Shown piece after piece: positions 8,087 through 10,660 of a stretch of DNA of 10,660 nt. How positions within the stretch are numbered: the first letter of the stretch is position 1; every line of letters begins with the position of its first letter. The stretch is from Gammaproteobacteria bacterium (GTDB taxonomy: Bacteria; Pseudomonadota; Gammaproteobacteria; Steroidobacterales; Steroidobacteraceae). Where the stretch lies: positions 1 to 10,660 of the forward strand of contig JAFAVO010000166.1 in the NCBI GenBank assembly GCA_019242385.1, in the 5' to 3' direction. The notes under the pieces are model-generated. The model was not told the origin of the DNA and made no database searches. It saw nothing but the letters and a program-made list of their open reading frames with translations. A program made the position numbers and the translations under genes.

Positions 8087-8989
8087 TCATGAAGTGCCGG
8101 AGGCGGTGCGCGCCGGCTTGAATAGCTTCGCGCCCGGCAGTCCGCTGTGGCGCGCCATCACCTGGGCGGATTCGGCCGCGAAGATCTCCGCGAGCCGGTC
8201 GACGATGTACACCGAGCGGTGCTGACCGCCGGTGCAACCGACCGCCACGGTGAGGTAGCCGCGGTTGCTCGCCTGGTACTCCGGCACCCGGCCACGCACG
8301 AAGCGGGCGATGTCGGCGATGAGCGCCGCGACGTTGGTGTGCGTCTCGAGGAAGCGGATCACCTCGGTATCGCGGCCGGTGAGGTTGCGCAGCCCCGGCT
8401 CCCAGTATGGATTGGGCAGTGCGCGCGCATCGAAAACGAAATCGGCATCGGCGGGGATGCCGCGCTTGAAGCCGAAGGACTCGAAGGTGATGGAAAGCCT
8501 GCCGGCGGAGCGCTGCTCGACGCGCTTGTGAATGATGTCGCGCAGCGAGTGCACGGACAGGCGCGAAGTGTCGATGAGCAGATCGGCTACCGAGGCGATC
8601 GGCTCGAGCAGCTCGCGCTCGAGCGCCATCGCTTCGCGCAGGCCGATGCCGCTGCGGCTCATGGGATGCTTGCGCCGCGTTTCCGCGAAGCGCCGCAGCA
8701 GCTCGTCTTCGGCGGCGACCAGGAATACCACTTCGCACTGCAGGCCGCTGCGTCGCAGCTCATCGATCAGCTGCGGAACGCTCGCGACCTCGGCTGCGGT
8801 ATTGCGGGCATCGAGCCCGATCGCGGTGCGCTCGTAGGTCGCCTCCGGGCTGCGCACTGTGTAGGAGACGAATGGCTTCAGCAGTGCCGCGGGGATATTG
8901 TCGATGCAGTAAAAACCCAGGTCCTCGAGCATGTGCAAGGCCACGCTCTTCCCGGACCCCGACAGCCCGCTGAGGATGATGATGCGCAC
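8087..8989 (-). CDS. rapZ: RNase adapter protein RapZ (P-loop, YvcJ family)
   Basis: This is a 300-residue RapZ/YvcJ homologue (E. coli RapZ is 284). In enterobacteria RapZ binds the small RNAs GlmY and GlmZ, presents GlmZ to RNase E and so controls glucosamine-6-phosphate synthase; elsewhere the role is less defined. The N-terminal kinase-like domain carries Walker A GLSGSGKS at residues 8-15 and the family segment GFYCIDNIP. The C-terminal domain carries GCTGGQHRS, with C252 and H257 matching the conserved Cys247/His252 region of E. coli. The extreme C-terminus differs: the Lys/Arg cluster that helps RNA binding in E. coli is replaced by a longer tail with only two Lys and one Arg after RHSGLPGA. 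GTG at 8989 is the only reasonable start, since an in-frame stop lies 12 bases upstream (8999-9001). The gene is 52 bases downstream of hpf and likely shares its transcript. Confidence 0.95.
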   Translation of the reverse strand: MRIIILSGLSGSGKSVALHMLEDLGFYCIDNIPAALLKPFVSYTVRSPEATYERTAIGLDARNTAAEVASVPQLIDELRRSGLQCEVVFLVAAEDELLRRFAETRRKHPMSRSGIGLREAMALERELLEPIASVADLLIDTSRLSVHSLRDIIHKRVEQRSAGRLSITFESFGFKRGIPADADFVFDARALPNPYWEPGLRNLTGRDTEVIRFLETHTNVAALIADIARFVRGRVPEYQASNRGYLTVAVGCTGGQHRSVYIVDRLAEIFAAESAQVMARHSGLPGAKLFKPARTASGTS

Positions 8990-9041
8990 GCCGCCATGTT
9001 ATCCGGCGGCGGCGCCGCTGCAAGTGGGCTAAAAGCCTGAG

Positions 9042-9359
9042 CTATTGGCGCAGCGCGCGTACCGCGGCCGCGTGGTGGTCCGCGCGCTTCTCCTTGTGCT
9101 TCTTGATGCAGCGGTCGAGCTTGTCCGCGAGCAGGTCAATGGCGGCGTACATGTCCTCCTGGGTGGCATCCGCGTAGATTGCACTGCCGCTCACGTGCAG
9201 GGTCGCCTCGGCCTTCTGCCGCAGCTTCTCCACCGTCAAGACGCAGTGCACATCGATGACCTGCTCGAAGTGTCTGCCGATGCGCTCGAGTTTCTTCTCC
9301 ACATAGCCCCGCAGTGCGGCGGTGACCTCGACGTGGTGGCCAGTGACGCTGAGCTGCAT
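9042..9359 (-). CDS. hpf: Ribosome hibernation-promoting factor, short form (HPF/RaiA family)
   Basis: This is a 105-residue HPF/YfiA-family protein that binds the small ribosomal subunit in stationary phase and silences ribosomes. It begins MQLSVTGHHVEVTAALRGYVEKKLERI and continues through the typical beta-alpha-beta fold with the ATQEDMYAAIDLLADKLDRCIKKHKEK helix. Its length equals the short form (E. coli HPF 95, YfiA 113), so the C-terminal dimerisation domain of long HPF is absent and 100S formation would rely on the gammaproteobacterial HPF/RMF-type mechanism. The ATG at 9359 is fixed by the homologous N-terminus and a strong Shine-Dalgarno. The same frame stays open far upstream across rpoN, so an automated caller could assign a start that is much too long. 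The gene lies 26 bases after rpoN and 52 before rapZ. Confidence 0.95.
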   Translation of the reverse strand: MQLSVTGHHVEVTAALRGYVEKKLERIGRHFEQVIDVHCVLTVEKLRQKAEATLHVSGSAIYADATQEDMYAAIDLLADKLDRCIKKHKEKRADHHAAAVRALRQ

Positions 9360-9365
9360 ACGTCG

Positions 9366-9372
9366 TCTCCTT
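9366..9372 (-). promoter_or_regulatory. Strong Shine-Dalgarno of hpf
   Basis: On the minus strand the sequence AAGGAGA lies 6 bases before the hpf ATG, a near-ideal ribosome binding site. It is by far the strongest in this window and decides the start of hpf. It fits high, independent translation of hpf compared with its operon neighbours. Confidence 0.85.
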
Positions 9373-9385
9373 GAGTGACATCTGC

Positions 9386-10660
9386 TTACATCTGTTTCGG
9401 TCCGGCGCGGCGGCGCTCGTTCGAGGCGGCTATTCCCATGGCCTCGCGGTACTTCGCGACGGTACGCCGTGCCACGGGAATGCCCTCGGCCGAGAGAAGC
9501 TCGGCGATGCGACCGTCGCTCAACGGGGCCTCCGGCTCCTCGTCCTTGACGAGTTTCCTGATCTTGGCGCGGATGGCGGTCGATGAGGTGCCCGAGCCAT
9601 CGGCCCCCTCCACCTGGCTCGAGAAGAAGTAGCGCAGCTCGAAAACCCCGCGCGGTGTATGCATGTATTTGCCGGAGGTCACGCGCGAGATGGTCGACTC
9701 GTGCATGGTGACCGCCTCGGCGATGTCCTTGAGGATCATCGGGCGCATGTGCTCTTCGCCGTGCTCGAGGAACGCCGTCTGCCGCTCGACGATCGAGCGC
9801 GCGACCTTCATGAGCGTCTCGTGACGGATCTCCAGACTCTTCAGCAGCCAGCGCGCTTCCTGCAGCTGCGCGCGCATGCTGGCGTGACTGGAGTTGCGGC
9901 CGATCAGGCTGGCGTAGCTGTGGTTGAGGCGCACGCGCGGCAGCGTGGCTGGATTGATCTCCACGCCCCAGCCGTGCTCGGTGCGCCGCACGAACACGTC
10001 CGGCACCACGTACTCGGCGCTGCCCGCGCTCACCGTGGCGCCAGGGCGCGGGTGGCACGAGCGCACCAGCGCCAGTGCGCACGCCATCTCTTCCTCGGTG
10101 GTGCGCAGCTCCCGGCGCAACAGCGACAGCTCGCGCTCGGCGACGAGCTCGAGATGCTGCCGCGCGATGCGCAGCGCGGTCTCGAACCCCGGGGTTGCGG
10201 GATCGAGCTGCCGCAGCTGCAGCTCGATGCACTCGCCGACCGAGCGCGCACCTATCCCCGCAGGGTCGAGCGCCTGCACACGCTTCAGCACGCCCGCCAC
10301 CTCATCGCTCGAGCATTCGATCTCGGGGCGCAGCGTATGCGCGATCTCTTCGAGCGATTCCGTCAGGTAGCCATCGTCGCTGATTGCATCGACGATCGCG
10401 CGCGCGATCGCCAGCTGCCTGGGTTGGAGATGCGCCAGCTCGAGTTGCCACAGCAGGTGGTCCTGCAGCGACTCGCCCGAGGCATCGGCGTACTCCTGCT
10501 GGCGCTCGTCATCATCGCCACCGCTCCAGGAAGTATCCGTGGGGCCGGCGCTGTGCTCGCCCCAGCCGTCCTCGATCACTTCCACCGTGCTCTCGGCGGC
10601 ACGCTCGGCCGGCTTGGGCTGTTCCGCCGCGGTCACCAGGGTCTCGAACGTGCCCGTGCC
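9386..10660 (-). CDS. rpoN: RNA polymerase sigma-54 factor, partial (N-terminus outside window)
   Basis: The frame is open to the right edge, giving the last 424 residues of a protein usually about 480-500 long. The missing part is region I, the Gln/Leu-rich activator-response segment. What is present, in order: the acidic region II linker (Asp/Glu-rich, about bases 10480-10630), the core-binding domain starting DHLLWQLELAHL, the helix-turn-helix region around AVTMHESTISRVTSGKYMHTPRGV (about 9640-9725) that contacts the -12 element, and the signature RpoN box ARRTVAKYRE at 9443-9472 that reads the -24 element. The protein directs core RNA polymerase to -24/-12 promoters and needs ATP-driven enhancer-binding activators. 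It heads the rpoN-hpf-rapZ cluster. The GTG at 10636 is internal and not the real start. Identification is essentially certain. Confidence 0.98.
   Translation of the reverse strand, partial: GTGTFETLVTAAEQPKPAERAAESTVEVIEDGWGEHSAGPTDTSWSGGDDDERQQEYADASGESLQDHLLWQLELAHLQPRQLAIARAIVDAISDDGYLTESLEEIAHTLRPEIECSSDEVAGVLKRVQALDPAGIGARSVGECIELQLRQLDPATPGFETALRIARQHLELVAERELSLLRRELRTTEEEMACALALVRSCHPRPGATVSAGSAEYVVPDVFVRRTEHGWGVEINPATLPRVRLNHSYASLIGRNSSHASMRAQLQEARWLLKSLEIRHETLMKVARSIVERQTAFLEHGEEHMRPMILKDIAEAVTMHESTISRVTSGKYMHTPRGVFELRYFFSSQVEGADGSGTSSTAIRAKIRKLVKDEEPEAPLSDGRIAELLSAEGIPVARRTVAKYREAMGIAASNERRRAGPKQM

Noticed and set aside
9009..9018. Perfect 10-base palindrome GCGGCGCCGC between hpf and rapZ
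   Set aside because: Such GC-only palindromes are expected by chance at this base composition, there is no U-tract, and the gap is short enough for simple read-through.
9042..10232. A 396-codon minus-strand frame that would extend hpf far upstream
   Set aside because: Only the last 105 codons encode HPF. The upstream part overlaps rpoN in another frame and is Arg/Ala-rich. The strong Shine-Dalgarno at 9366-9372 sets the true start at 9359.

Overview
This 10.66 kb window comes from a GC-rich bacterial chromosome. Gene content, gene order and protein sequence all fit Gammaproteobacteria: a PykA-type pyruvate kinase directly after pgk, and an rpoN-hpf-rapZ block. A high-GC lineage such as the Xanthomonadales/Nevskiales/Steroidobacter side of the class is plausible, but that is inference and no species can be named. 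Coding density is very high. Nine genes fill the window, two of them cut by its edges, and the longest gap is about 100 bases.

Left part (1-7986, + strand): six genes run in one direction with gaps of 9-22 bases or an overlap. They are the end of pgk (phosphoglycerate kinase), pyk (pyruvate kinase, overlapping pgk by 8 bases), a secreted or membrane-anchored penicillin-acylase-family Ntn hydrolase, a MoxR-type AAA+ ATPase, its partner VWA (CoxE-like) protein, and a patatin-like phospholipase. pgk and pyk catalyse the two ATP-forming steps of lower glycolysis. The acylase, the MoxR/VWA pair and the patatin have no assigned substrates. Their close packing suggests co-transcription but does not prove shared function.

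Middle (7987-8086): the two gene groups converge here. The gap holds a long imperfect inverted repeat (16-base arms, 36-base loop) and a short perfect GC-rich hairpin. This is probably the transcription-termination region for one or both groups, or a small dispersed palindromic element.

Right part (8087-10660, - strand): read in its own direction, this is rpoN (sigma-54, N-terminus outside the window), hpf (short ribosome hibernation factor, with a strong Shine-Dalgarno) and rapZ (P-loop RNase adapter). This is the conserved proteobacterial rpoN cluster, but ptsN, which usually lies between hpf and rapZ, is missing from that position.

Most of the window is ordinary conserved chromosome. The points most worth a second look are the orphan MoxR/VWA pair beside two uncharacterised hydrolases, the absent ptsN, the altered RapZ C-terminal tail, and the convergent inverted repeat, which pairs better in the rapZ-strand RNA.
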